From Gordonia mangrovi (GTDB taxonomy: Bacteria; Actinomycetota; Actinomycetes; Mycobacteriales; Mycobacteriaceae): DNA of 64,000 nucleotides. Location: assembly GCF_024734075.1 (NCBI RefSeq), contig NZ_CP102850.1:1860001-1924000 (forward strand). Direction: 5' to 3'. Below are positions 1 through 7,353 of this stretch, piece after piece. Each line of letters opens with the position of its first letter. Position 1 is the first letter of the stretch. The notes under the pieces were generated by a model. That model saw only the letters and a program-made list of their open reading frames with translations. It was not told the DNA's origin and made no database searches. The position numbers were made by a program, and so were the translations under genes.

Positions 1-522
1 ACCGGCGGCGACCACCACATCGACCGGCTCCCGCATCAGTTCGGTGACCTCGACCCGCGGTTCCCGTACGGGTGGCGTGCGCTCGTCACGATGGGTCACG
101 ACGATGTCGAAGTCCGCGAGCGCGGGAGCTGCATCGGGATAACCGACGTCGAGTTCGGCGGCCGCCACCTCGACGCCGGACCCGACCACGCGGTCGAGGA
201 CGCCCGGCAACAACAGCGCTGCACCCGACGGGAACATCGCCAGCCGCACCGTCGTGGCCCCCGACCGGTACCCTTCCATCTCCTCCTGAGCCCGCTGCAC
301 CGCGGCGATCACCTCGTCGGCCCGCAAGACCAACGCGCGACCGGCGTCGGTCAGCCGGATGCGGCGGCCATCCTGCTCCAGCAGGTCCACGCCTGCCTCT
401 TTCGCCAGCACCTTCAGTTGTTGCGACACCGCCGAAGGCGTCATGTGCATCGCGTCGGCCACCGCTCCGATCGACCCGCGGTCGGCGAACTCCCGCAGCA
501 ACCGCAGCCGCTTCACATCCAC
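1..522 (-). CDS. LysR-family transcriptional regulator (C-terminus off the left edge)
   Basis: 174 codons are visible and the gene runs off the left edge. Residues 1-60 form the LysR-type winged helix-turn-helix, with a typical core (GAVADAMHMTPSAVSQQLKV) and the following LTDAGRAL segment that leads into the linker helix. The start of the periplasmic-binding-protein-like effector domain follows from about residue 90. The start is taken as GTG at 522, just after a GAGGGG stretch; a second GTG two codons in is possible. It is divergent from the flavin monooxygenase gene at 586, with 63 nt between them that hold a dyad suited to a LysR-type regulator, so control of that neighbour is likely. The inducer cannot be inferred. 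Confidence 0.9.
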   Translation of the reverse strand, partial: MDVKRLRLLREFADRGSIGAVADAMHMTPSAVSQQLKVLAKEAGVDLLEQDGRRIRLTDAGRALVLRADEVIAAVQRAQEEMEGYRSGATTVRLAMFPSGAALLLPGVLDRVVGSGVEVAAAELDVGYPDAAPALADFDIVVTHRDERTPPVREPRVEVTELMREPVDVVVAAG

Positions 523-562
523 CCCCTCAACCTACGTCGGAACCAGCGCACGGAATAAAGCG

Positions 563-585
563 GACCGGAGTATCATTTACCGGTC
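563..585 (+). promoter_or_regulatory. Dyad operator and -10 element before the flavin monooxygenase gene
   Basis: GACCGG (563-568) and CCGGTC (580-585) form a perfect 6-bp inverted repeat separated by 11 nt, the arm spacing typical of LysR-type binding sites. Inside the spacer lies TATCAT (571-576), a good -10 hexamer, placed so that transcription would begin at or near the ATG at 586. The mRNA is therefore probably leaderless. The dyad lies between the divergent LysR gene and its probable target. That LysR binds here is inference. Confidence 0.5.
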
Positions 586-1605
586 ATGAAGAACATCGGA
601 TTCCTGTCCTTCGGGCACTGGTCGGATGCACCCGGATCGCAGGTGCGATCCGGGTCGGACGCACTGCTGCAGTCGGTCGACCTCGCGGTTGCCGCCGAGG
701 AACTCGGGGCCGACGGCGCCTACTTCCGCGTGCACCACTTCGCCCGACAGCTCGCTTCTCCGTTCCCGCTGCTGTCGGCGATCGGCGCGAAGACCGACCG
801 CATCGAGATCGGCACCGGCGTCATCGACATGCGTTACGAGAACCCGCTGTACATGGCCGAGGACGCCGGTGCGGCAGATCTGATCGCCGGCGGCCGGTTG
901 CAGCTCGGCATCAGCCGCGGATCGCCCGAGCAGGTGATCGAGGGCTACAAGTACTTCGGCTACGTACCACCGGAGGGCTCGACCGACGCCGACATGGCGC
1001 GCCACCACACCGACGTCTTCCTCCAGGTCATCTCGGGAGGCGGCTTCGCGCAACCGAATCCGCGTCCGATGTTCCCGAACCCGCCGGGGCTGTTGCCCAT
1101 CGAACCGCAATCACCCGGGTTGCGTGATCGCATCTGGTGGGGCGCGGGCACCCGCGCGACCGCGGAATGGACTGCGCAGCAAGGCATGAACCTGATGAGT
1201 TCGACGCTGCTCACCGAGGACACCGGCGTACCGTTTCACCAGCTGCAGGCCGAACAGATCGAACGGTTCCGCAAGGCCTGGACCGAAGCCGGACACACCC
1301 GTGAGCCACGGGTGTCGGTGAGCCGCAGCATCTTCGCGATCGTCGACGACCTCGACCGCGCGTACTTCGGCCGCGGCGGTTCCGACGACGATCAGGTGGG
1401 CGTGATCGACAACGCCGTCGCGCGGTTCGGCCGCAGCTACGCCGATGAGCCGGACAAGCTGATCGAGCAGTTGGGCGAGGACGAGGCCATTGCCGCCGCG
1501 GACACCCTGCTGCTGACCGTGCCCAATCAGCTCGGCGTGGACTACAACGCCCACGTGATCGAATCGATCCTGACGCACGTGGCGCCCGCCCTCGGCTGGC
1601 GGTGA
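586..1605 (+). CDS. LLM-class flavin-dependent oxidoreductase (luciferase-like monooxygenase)
   Basis: 339 residues, the usual size for bacterial luciferase-like F420 or FMN-dependent monooxygenases. The TIM-barrel pattern is clear: an N-terminal FGHW segment, ELGADGAYFRVHHFARQ near residues 38-54, TGVIDMRYENPLYMAEDAG near 78-96 and GGRLQLGISRGSPEQV near 102-118. The protein is cytosolic and would oxidise a small substrate using reduced flavin; the substrate is not predictable. The ATG at 586 is the only sensible start and has no close Shine-Dalgarno, in line with a leaderless message from the -10 at 571. It is divergent from the LysR gene, which probably controls it. Confidence 0.88.
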   Translation: MKNIGFLSFGHWSDAPGSQVRSGSDALLQSVDLAVAAEELGADGAYFRVHHFARQLASPFPLLSAIGAKTDRIEIGTGVIDMRYENPLYMAEDAGAADLIAGGRLQLGISRGSPEQVIEGYKYFGYVPPEGSTDADMARHHTDVFLQVISGGGFAQPNPRPMFPNPPGLLPIEPQSPGLRDRIWWGAGTRATAEWTAQQGMNLMSSTLLTEDTGVPFHQLQAEQIERFRKAWTEAGHTREPRVSVSRSIFAIVDDLDRAYFGRGGSDDDQVGVIDNAVARFGRSYADEPDKLIEQLGEDEAIAAADTLLLTVPNQLGVDYNAHVIESILTHVAPALGWR

Positions 1606-1618
1606 CCATACCACCGAA

Positions 1619-1664
1619 ACAATGAAGTAGAACTTCATTGTAGGTGCATAACAATTCGATTGTT
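1619..1664 (+). promoter_or_regulatory. Two AT-rich palindromes upstream of the EamA exporter
   Basis: ACAATGAAG (1619-1627) and CTTCATTGT (1633-1641) form a perfect 9-bp inverted repeat around TAGAA. AACAAT (1650-1655) and ATTGTT (1659-1664) form a second perfect dyad around TCG. Both contain ACAAT/ATTGT half sites and stand out as AT-rich in very GC-rich DNA. They sit between the monooxygenase stop and the start of the exporter gene. Lack of a T tract argues against a simple terminator; tandem operators for a repressor encoded elsewhere are more likely. Confidence 0.5.
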
Positions 1665-1686
1665 CTTGATCGAACTTGTGCCGACG

Positions 1687-2886
1687 ATGGTCGTCATGAC
1701 CAACCGCGACCGGCTCCTCGGGCTCGCAGTGGTGGCGCTCTGGGGACTGAACTTCATTGCGATCCGCCTCAGCCTCGACCACTTCCCGCCGTTCTTCTGC
1801 GCAGCGCTGCGCTTCGCGGTGATGGCGATTCCGGTCATCGCGTTCGTCACCTTCCCGCACGTCCACCTGCGCTGGTTTCTGCTGTACGCCTGCGGATTCG
1901 GGTTCGTCCAGTTCGCCTTCCTGTTCCTGGCCATGCACCTGGGGATGCCGACGGGACTCGCGTCGCTGGTGCTGCAGACATCCGCGCCGTTCACCGTGCT
2001 GCTCGGTGTGCTGTTCCTGCGCGAGCGGATGGCGCCGCTCCAGGTGCTGGGCATCATCGTGGCGGTCGCCGGGATGGTGGTCATCGCAGTCGCTCGGGTC
2101 AGCGGAGACCCGCTCGGCGTCGGGGCACTCGTGCCGATGGTGCTGACCGTGCTCGGTGGCCTCGGCTGGGCCTTCGGCAACATCGGCAGCCGTCTGGCCG
2201 CCCAACACCCGCCCGCGCGGCCCGCCCCCGACGTCCGCCTCGACAACGCACTGCGGATGACCCTGTGGATGTCGGTGGTGCCGCCGATCCCGTTCGCCGT
2301 GATGAGCCTGGTGTTCGACGGCCCCACCGCCGGTGTCGAATCGCTGACCACGCTCGGTTCACCCGGCGGCCTGCTCGCGCTGGCCGGACTTGCCTACACG
2401 GTGCTGCTGGGCACCGTGGCCGGCTCCGGGCTGTGGGTGTATCTGATGTCGCGTCACCCCGCCAGCAGTGTGGCGCCACTGTCGTTGCTCGTGCCGATCG
2501 TCGGGATCACTGCGGCGTGGCTGTTGCTGGGCGAGCGGCCCACCGTCATCGAACTGATCGGCGCGATGACCGTGATCGTCGGGTGTGCTGCCGGGGTGCT
2601 GGCCGCCCCGAGATCACGGCCGAAACCCGCAACACAGAGCGGCTCAGCGCAAGGCGTACGCCAACGCCGCACCGATCCGGTCGACGGCGGCACGCGCGTC
2701 CGGGCTGATCAGCGTCATGTTCGCGAAGGCGTGGATGAGGCTGCCGGCGCGGTCGAGGGTCACCGGGACACCGGCCTGCTTGAGTCGGTCGGCGTACGCG
2801 ATGCCCTCGTCGCGCAACGGATCGAAGCCGGCGACGATGACGTACGCCGGTGCGAGTCCGGCGAGGTCGTCGGCCAGCAGCGGTGA
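1687..2886 (+). CDS. EamA/DMT-family transporter with aberrant C-terminal extension
   Basis: Inner-membrane permease of the drug/metabolite transporter superfamily (RhaT/YdcZ-type). Two EamA repeats give about ten transmembrane helices: residues about 5-135 (opening LLGLAVVALWGLNFIAIRLS) and about 150-305. The substrate is unknown; amino acid or metabolite export is common in the family. Starts are possible at TTG 1660, GTG 1678, ATG 1687 and ATG 1696; 1687 is chosen because the protein then begins close to the first helix. The last helix ends near residue 308, yet the frame stays open for about 90 more charged residues to 2886, running 243 nt into the convergent esterase gene. That tail has no membrane character and looks like read-through after loss of the original stop. 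Confidence 0.85.
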   Translation: MVVMTNRDRLLGLAVVALWGLNFIAIRLSLDHFPPFFCAALRFAVMAIPVIAFVTFPHVHLRWFLLYACGFGFVQFAFLFLAMHLGMPTGLASLVLQTSAPFTVLLGVLFLRERMAPLQVLGIIVAVAGMVVIAVARVSGDPLGVGALVPMVLTVLGGLGWAFGNIGSRLAAQHPPARPAPDVRLDNALRMTLWMSVVPPIPFAVMSLVFDGPTAGVESLTTLGSPGGLLALAGLAYTVLLGTVAGSGLWVYLMSRHPASSVAPLSLLVPIVGITAAWLLLGERPTVIELIGAMTVIVGCAAGVLAAPRSRPKPATQSGSAQGVRQRRTDPVDGGTRVRADQRHVREGVDEAAGAVEGHRDTGLLESVGVRDALVAQRIEAGDDDVRRCESGEVVGQQR

Positions 2887-3702
2887 CACACGCGGGTCGG
2901 CGCGGTGGGCCTCGTCGGGCACGTACGTGTCCAGGTACCAGTCGATCTGCTCGTCGGTGAGATAGTGCCGTTCGGCGAACTCCCGGCGTGAGGCCCGCTT
3001 CGTGGTCGAGTCGACCACCGGATAGATGAGCATCTGCAGGCAGGGCGTGACCGCGTCGTCGCGCACCTGCTGGCTCACCACCGCGGCCAGGTTGCCACCC
3101 GCGCTGTCGCCGGCCACCGCGAGACGGTCGGTCGACACACCCCAGTGCGGTGCCTTGTCGACGGCGAAACGCCAGGCGGCGACCGCGTCGTCGACCGCGG
3201 CCGGGAACCGATGCTCGGGAGCCAGTCGATAGTCGACGGACAGGATGTCGGCACCGGTCGACAGGGCGAGTCGACGCACCAGGTTGTCGTGGCTGGCCCG
3301 GTCGCCCACCACGAATCCACCGCCGTGGAAGAACACGACGAGTCCGGCCGAGTCGACCTGGGCCCGGTAGCGCGTGGCCGGGATCGCGCCGGCCGGCCCG
3401 TCGATGACCAGGTCCTCCTCGACCGCCATCGCGGGCAGCCTCTCGGCCAGCGTCGCCGCATTCTCGGTGACGTCGGCGCGTGCCTGTGCCACCGGTTTGC
3501 CGCCCAGCGCGAACGCCGGCATCTTGTGGGCGATCAGCCCGGTCAATGCCATCTCCGGGGCGAGCCGGTCGCCGTCGGCGTTCACCCGACCCCGTTGGCC
3601 GATGATCTGCCACAGTGTCGGCGGGATACGTCCGGCGCCGCGCATCAGCGCACGCTGGAGGCGGGTCTGGACCGAGGGCGTCATCGTTGTGGCCTGACTC
3701 AC
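2644..3702 (-). CDS. HSL-family alpha/beta hydrolase (esterase/lipase)
   Basis: 352 residues with the hormone-sensitive-lipase signatures: oxyanion-hole HGGG at residues 126-129, the DYRLAPEHRFPA strand-turn near 157-168, and the nucleophile elbow GDSAG at 198-202 (Ser200). An Asp in DPLRDEG and a His in LIHAF complete the triad. It resembles mycobacterial LipH/LipI/NlhH-type carboxylesterases, which are cytosolic and act on short acyl esters. There is no signal peptide. The ATG at 3702 faces MurT with only about 64 nt between start codons, so both promoters must be compact. Its 3' end overlaps the convergent exporter frame by 243 nt. Confidence 0.9.
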   Translation of the reverse strand: MSQATTMTPSVQTRLQRALMRGAGRIPPTLWQIIGQRGRVNADGDRLAPEMALTGLIAHKMPAFALGGKPVAQARADVTENAATLAERLPAMAVEEDLVIDGPAGAIPATRYRAQVDSAGLVVFFHGGGFVVGDRASHDNLVRRLALSTGADILSVDYRLAPEHRFPAAVDDAVAAWRFAVDKAPHWGVSTDRLAVAGDSAGGNLAAVVSQQVRDDAVTPCLQMLIYPVVDSTTKRASRREFAERHYLTDEQIDWYLDTYVPDEAHRADPRVSPLLADDLAGLAPAYVIVAGFDPLRDEGIAYADRLKQAGVPVTLDRAGSLIHAFANMTLISPDARAAVDRIGAALAYALR

Positions 3703-3766
3703 GCCCGTGAGCGTACCGGCGCCGTACGAGCACGCTGCCGACGGGCGCTTGTGTCAGACTCGTGCC

Positions 3767-5035
3767 ATGCCCGACCGCACCCGTGTCCCGATGCGCACCA
3801 CCCTGGCGCTGGCTGCCGCGTCGGCGGCCCGCTGGGCGTCGCGAACCGCAGGTCGCGGTAAGGGGTCGATGATCGGTGGGCTGGTCGCTGCGAAGATCGA
3901 TCCGAACATCATGGCGCGCCTGGCGGCCGGCAAACGCTCAGCTCTGGTGACCGGCACGAACGGCAAGTCGACGACGACCCGGATGACGGCGGCCGCGCTG
4001 TCCGAGCTCGGCGACGTGGCCACCCAGGCCGACGGCGCCAACATGGACGCCGGCATCATCGCCACCCTCACCCTGCACCGTCCCGCCATCATCTGCGCCC
4101 TCGAGGTCGACGAGTTGCACGTGCCGGGCGTCAGCGACGCGGTCGATCCCGAGGTTCTCGTCATGTTGAACCTGTCGCGCGATCAGCTCGATCGGGTCGG
4201 CGAGATCAACATGATCGAACGGCGACTCCGCGAGGGCATCGCCCGACATCCGTCGATGACCATCGTCGCCAACTGCGATGACGTACTCGTCGCCTCGGCC
4301 GCATTCGACGCCGCCGACGTCGTGTGGGTGGCCGCGGGCGCCGGCTGGGTCGGCGACTCGGTGAGCTGCCCACGCACCGGCGAACCCATCGTCCGCTCTG
4401 GCGACGACTGGCGTTCCACCGGCGACGAGAACTTCCGCCGCCCCACCCCGGACTGGTGGTTCGACGACGAGAACATCTACGGCCCGGACGGATTCAGCGC
4501 TCCGATGACGCTGTCGGTGCCCGGGCGGGCCAATCGCGGCAACGCCACCCAGGCGGTGGCCGCCGCGGTGGCGATGGGCGCCGACCCGGCGAAGGCGGTG
4601 GCCGCGGTGGGTACGGTCGGCGAGGTCGCCGGTCGCTACGGCATCCATCAGGTCGGCAACCACTCGGTGCGCACGCTGCTGGCCAAGAACCCGGCCGGGT
4701 GGCAGGAAGCGCTGTCGATGATCGACCAGGACGCCGACGGCTTGGTGATCGCGGTCAACGGGCAGGTCCCCGACGGCGAGGACCTCTCGTGGCTGTGGGA
4801 CGTGCGGTTCGAGGCGTTCGAGACGATGCAGGTGGTCGCTGCGGGCGAACGTGCAGCAGATCTGTCGGTGCGGCTGCTGTATGCAGGTGCCGAGCACACC
4901 ACCATCGCCGACCCGATGAAGGCGATCGCCTCGTGCCCACCCGGACGGGTGGAGGTGTTGGCCAACTACACCGCGTTCCGCGATCTCGGCACCGCCCTCG
5001 AGCGGGCCGAACGTGCCCGAAGGGCAGAGTCATGA
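3767..5035 (+). CDS. murT: Lipid II isoglutaminyl synthase, glutamine-hydrolysing, MurT subunit
   Basis: 422 residues. Mur-ligase central domain with the P-loop GTNGKSTTTRM near residue 63, the substrate-loop segment VDELHVPGVSDAVDPEVLV, and a C-terminal DUF1727 region. MurT binds lipid II and ATP and activates the alpha-carboxylate of D-Glu, while GatD supplies ammonia, giving D-isoglutamine in peptidoglycan at the inner face of the membrane. The four-Cys zinc ribbon seen in firmicute MurT is not present here; only one Cys (VSCPRTGEP) remains in that region. The ATG at 3767 is preferred over the GTG at 3707 because the MurT fold starts there. Its TGA overlaps the gatD ATG (ATGA), so the two are translationally coupled. 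Equivalent to M. tuberculosis Rv3712. Confidence 0.93.
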   Translation: MPDRTRVPMRTTLALAAASAARWASRTAGRGKGSMIGGLVAAKIDPNIMARLAAGKRSALVTGTNGKSTTTRMTAAALSELGDVATQADGANMDAGIIATLTLHRPAIICALEVDELHVPGVSDAVDPEVLVMLNLSRDQLDRVGEINMIERRLREGIARHPSMTIVANCDDVLVASAAFDAADVVWVAAGAGWVGDSVSCPRTGEPIVRSGDDWRSTGDENFRRPTPDWWFDDENIYGPDGFSAPMTLSVPGRANRGNATQAVAAAVAMGADPAKAVAAVGTVGEVAGRYGIHQVGNHSVRTLLAKNPAGWQEALSMIDQDADGLVIAVNGQVPDGEDLSWLWDVRFEAFETMQVVAAGERAADLSVRLLYAGAEHTTIADPMKAIASCPPGRVEVLANYTAFRDLGTALERAERARRAES

Positions 5036-5754
5036 GCGAATCCACACTGCGTATCGGCCTCGTCCTGCCCGACGTGATGGGCACCTACGGTGACGGCGGC
5101 AATGCTCTGGTACTGCGCCAGCGCGCCCTGATGCGCGGCATCGACGCGGAGATCATCCAGATCACCCTCGACGACGAGGTGCCCGATTCGCTCGACGTGT
5201 ACACCCTCGGCGGCGCCGAGGACTATGCGCAGCGACTGGCCACCCGGCATCTCACCCGGTTCCCCGGTCTGCAGCGCGCAGCCGCGGCCGGCCGTCCGGT
5301 CCTGGCGATCTGCGCGGCGATCCAGGTGCTCGGCCACTGGTACGAGACGTCGGCGGGCGAACGGGTGGACGGTATCTCGCTGTTCGATCTGACGACGTCA
5401 CCGCAGGCGACCCGAAGCATCGGCGAACTGGTGACCGAACCCGCCATCGACGGACTGACCGCACCGCTAACCGGCTTCGAGAACCACCGCGGCGGAAGCA
5501 CTCTCGGCGCCGATGCCCGCCCGCTGGCCCGAGTGCGGCACGGCGTCGGCAACGGCGTGGGCGACGGCACCGAAGGCGTGGTGCAGGGCTCGGTGATCGG
5601 CACGTACATGCACGGTCCCGCGCTGGCGCGCAACCCGGAACTCGCCGATCACCTGCTGGCGCGGGCGATGGGCACCGACGCGCTGACGCCGCTGAACCTG
5701 CCCGAGGTGGACCGGCTGCGTACGGAACGACTGGCTGCCGGCCGTCGGGGCTGA
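5032..5754 (+). CDS. gatD: Lipid II isoglutaminyl synthase, glutamine amidotransferase subunit GatD
   Basis: 240 residues, a class I (triad) glutamine amidotransferase of the CobB/CobQ-like type. N-terminal LVLPDVMGTYGDGGNALVL is typical of GatD. The nucleophilic Cys lies in LAICAAIQVLG near residue 92 and the catalytic His in GTYMHGPALARNPELAD near 190-205. GatD hydrolyses glutamine and channels ammonia to MurT. The start overlaps the murT stop by 4 nt, so stoichiometric expression is expected. M. tuberculosis Rv3713 (formerly called cobQ2) is the syntenic partner, and the MurT neighbour excludes a cobyric acid synthase role. Confidence 0.94.
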   Translation: MSESTLRIGLVLPDVMGTYGDGGNALVLRQRALMRGIDAEIIQITLDDEVPDSLDVYTLGGAEDYAQRLATRHLTRFPGLQRAAAAGRPVLAICAAIQVLGHWYETSAGERVDGISLFDLTTSPQATRSIGELVTEPAIDGLTAPLTGFENHRGGSTLGADARPLARVRHGVGNGVGDGTEGVVQGSVIGTYMHGPALARNPELADHLLARAMGTDALTPLNLPEVDRLRTERLAAGRRG

Positions 5755-5844
5755 CGCGGTTCCTCCTCCCGAAATCTCCATACCCTCCATGAGTTCAGAG
5801 AGGGGTTGCGAAGACCAGGGGGAACTCGCCGAGGTCCGGTGACC

Positions 5845-6006
5845 TCAGCGCAGCGACCGGTCGGGCCGAAACCGCGCGCACAACGTCTGGCCGCAGACGG
5901 CGCAGTCGGTGCCGGTTCGGTAGTGGGTGTGCGCTTCACGGGTGTGACCGCAGCGGCAGCGGGAATCCGGGTGGCGCCCGAGCCATCTGGCGAGCACGTT
6001 CTTCAT
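5845..6006 (-). CDS. Small Cys-rich protein (putative zinc ribbon), 53 aa
   Basis: ATG at 6006, TGA at 5845. The peptide has a CRCGH knuckle at residues 17-21, a CAVCGQTLC cluster at 35-43 and three further His in between (HTREAHTHY), a pattern that could bind one zinc ion. Arg-rich ends suggest nucleic-acid contact. The gene follows the uracil-DNA glycosylase stop (6048) on the same strand after 41 nt, so it is probably the last cistron of that run. GGAG lies about 14 nt upstream of the start. I do not recognise a named family. Confidence 0.6.
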   Translation of the reverse strand: MKNVLARWLGRHPDSRCRCGHTREAHTHYRTGTDCAVCGQTLCARFRPDRSLR

Positions 6007-6047
6007 GAGTCGACCCCCGCTCCTCGCATGTCACCGCCGATCGCAGC

Positions 6048-6782
6048 CTACTCGTCAATCGCGACGGGACGCTCCGGCGACAGACCGGCGTGTTCGGCCG
6101 CCGCGGTCAGCACATCTTCCAGCATCGTCGGCGTCAGGCGACCGGTGAACGTGTTGTGCTGACTCACGTGATAGCTCCCGAAGATGACCAGCTCCTTCCC
6201 GTCGCGGCGGATCACCGTGCGGGCGCCGTGGGCGAACTTCGGTCTCGGTCGGTCGACAATCCACCCCAGGTCGGCGAAGGCGCGTAGCCCGGCCTGCCAT
6301 CCGAACGCCCCGAGCACCACCACCGACCGCAGCGTGGGTTGCAGCACCGCGAGTTCGGCGTCGAGCCACGCGGCACACCGGTCGCGTTCGGCGACGGTCG
6401 GCTTGTTCTGTGGTGGTGCGCAATGCACCGGTGCGGTCATCCGCACCCCGTGCAAGCGCATCCCGTCGTCGGCCGACACCGCGGTGGGCCGGCTCGCCAG
6501 CCCCACGTCGTACAGCGCTCGGAACAGTACGTCGCCGCTCTGATCACCGGTGAACATCCGACCGGTGCGGTTGCCGCCGTGTGCCGCGGGCGCCAGACCC
6601 AGGATCACCACCCGCGCATCGGCGGGCCCGAAGCCCGGTACCGGCCGACCCCAGTAGGTCTGGTCGGCGAACGCCGCCCGCTTGTCCCGCGCGACCTGTT
6701 CCCGCCACTCGACCAGGCGCGGACAGGCGCGGCACTCGACGAGGTCGGCGTCGAGTGCGGCGATCGTCGGGTAACCGACCAT
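6048..6782 (-). CDS. Type 5 uracil-DNA glycosylase (UDGb)
   Basis: 244 residues. An N-terminal CRACPRLVEWRE segment begins the four-Cys iron-sulfur ligand set of family 4/5 enzymes. Motif A is GLAPAAHGGNRTGRMFTGD near residues 62-80, which is the family 5 form: the acidic catalytic residue of other UDGs is replaced by Ala. Motif HVSQHNTFTGRLT lies near the C-terminus. The enzyme removes uracil and other deaminated or oxidised bases from DNA as the first step of base excision repair. The start at 6782 is preferred over an upstream ATG at 6848 that would overlap the preceding gene. Same-strand neighbours on both sides suggest cotranscription. Confidence 0.92.
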   Translation of the reverse strand: MVGYPTIAALDADLVECRACPRLVEWREQVARDKRAAFADQTYWGRPVPGFGPADARVVILGLAPAAHGGNRTGRMFTGDQSGDVLFRALYDVGLASRPTAVSADDGMRLHGVRMTAPVHCAPPQNKPTVAERDRCAAWLDAELAVLQPTLRSVVVLGAFGWQAGLRAFADLGWIVDRPRPKFAHGARTVIRRDGKELVIFGSYHVSQHNTFTGRLTPTMLEDVLTAAAEHAGLSPERPVAIDE

Positions 6783-6810
6783 GGCCCACCCTAACGCCCG
6801 CCGGGATCGG

Positions 6811-7353
6811 TCAGTCCAACACGCGGGAGCGTTGCCGGGTCCGATCAACGGCGAACCAGCCCCGCTCGAACTGCTGCCACCGCTGCAACATCGGCCGCGA
6901 CTGCTCGCCGTCGCGGGCCACCGTCCGTTCGAGGCGTTCGGCTGCGGAGCCGCCGTCGAGCCACAGCGAATGGGTCAGGCGCGGCGCGATGCGGCGCCGC
7001 GCCGACGACACCCCCTCGATGACGAGCAGGGGTTCCCACCGCAGCCACACCAGCCGGCCGGGTTCGGCCACGCCGTCGTGCCAGACCCGTGGACGGTAGT
7101 GGTAGTCGTGCCGCCGGACGAAGGCCTGCAGGATGTCGGTTTCCAGCTCCGGCCACCACGCGACCGGGTTGTCCCAGGTGGCGAAGTCGTCGGTGCGGAT
7201 CAGCTGCACCCCCGTGCCGCGCTCACGCAGGCGGGCCACCAAGGCGTCGGCCACCGTCGATTTCCCGGCACCCGACGGTCCGTCGATGGCGACGATCCCC
7301 GAGTCCATCTCTGCGGCGAGCTCGTCGAGTGCCCGGGCGACGTCCGGCATCAT
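6811..7353 (-). CDS. P-loop nucleoside/uridine kinase-like ATP-binding protein
   Basis: 180 residues with a Walker A motif GPSGAGKST near residues 24-32, then RTDDFATWDNP, which resembles the substrate-binding DDFY region of uridine kinase-like proteins, and a Walker B-like LLVIEGVSS near 109-117. Cytosolic phosphoryl-transfer role; the substrate is unknown. ATG at 7353 overlaps the stop of the upstream hydrolase (TGATG), and GTG at 7356 would give a GTGA overlap, so translation is coupled in either case. It ends 28 nt before the uracil-DNA glycosylase start. Proteins of this kind are usually annotated as uridine kinase family; a true uridine kinase function is unproven. Confidence 0.82.
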   Translation of the reverse strand: MMPDVARALDELAAEMDSGIVAIDGPSGAGKSTVADALVARLRERGTGVQLIRTDDFATWDNPVAWWPELETDILQAFVRRHDYHYRPRVWHDGVAEPGRLVWLRWEPLLVIEGVSSARRRIAPRLTHSLWLDGGSAAERLERTVARDGEQSRPMLQRWQQFERGWFAVDRTRQRSRVLD

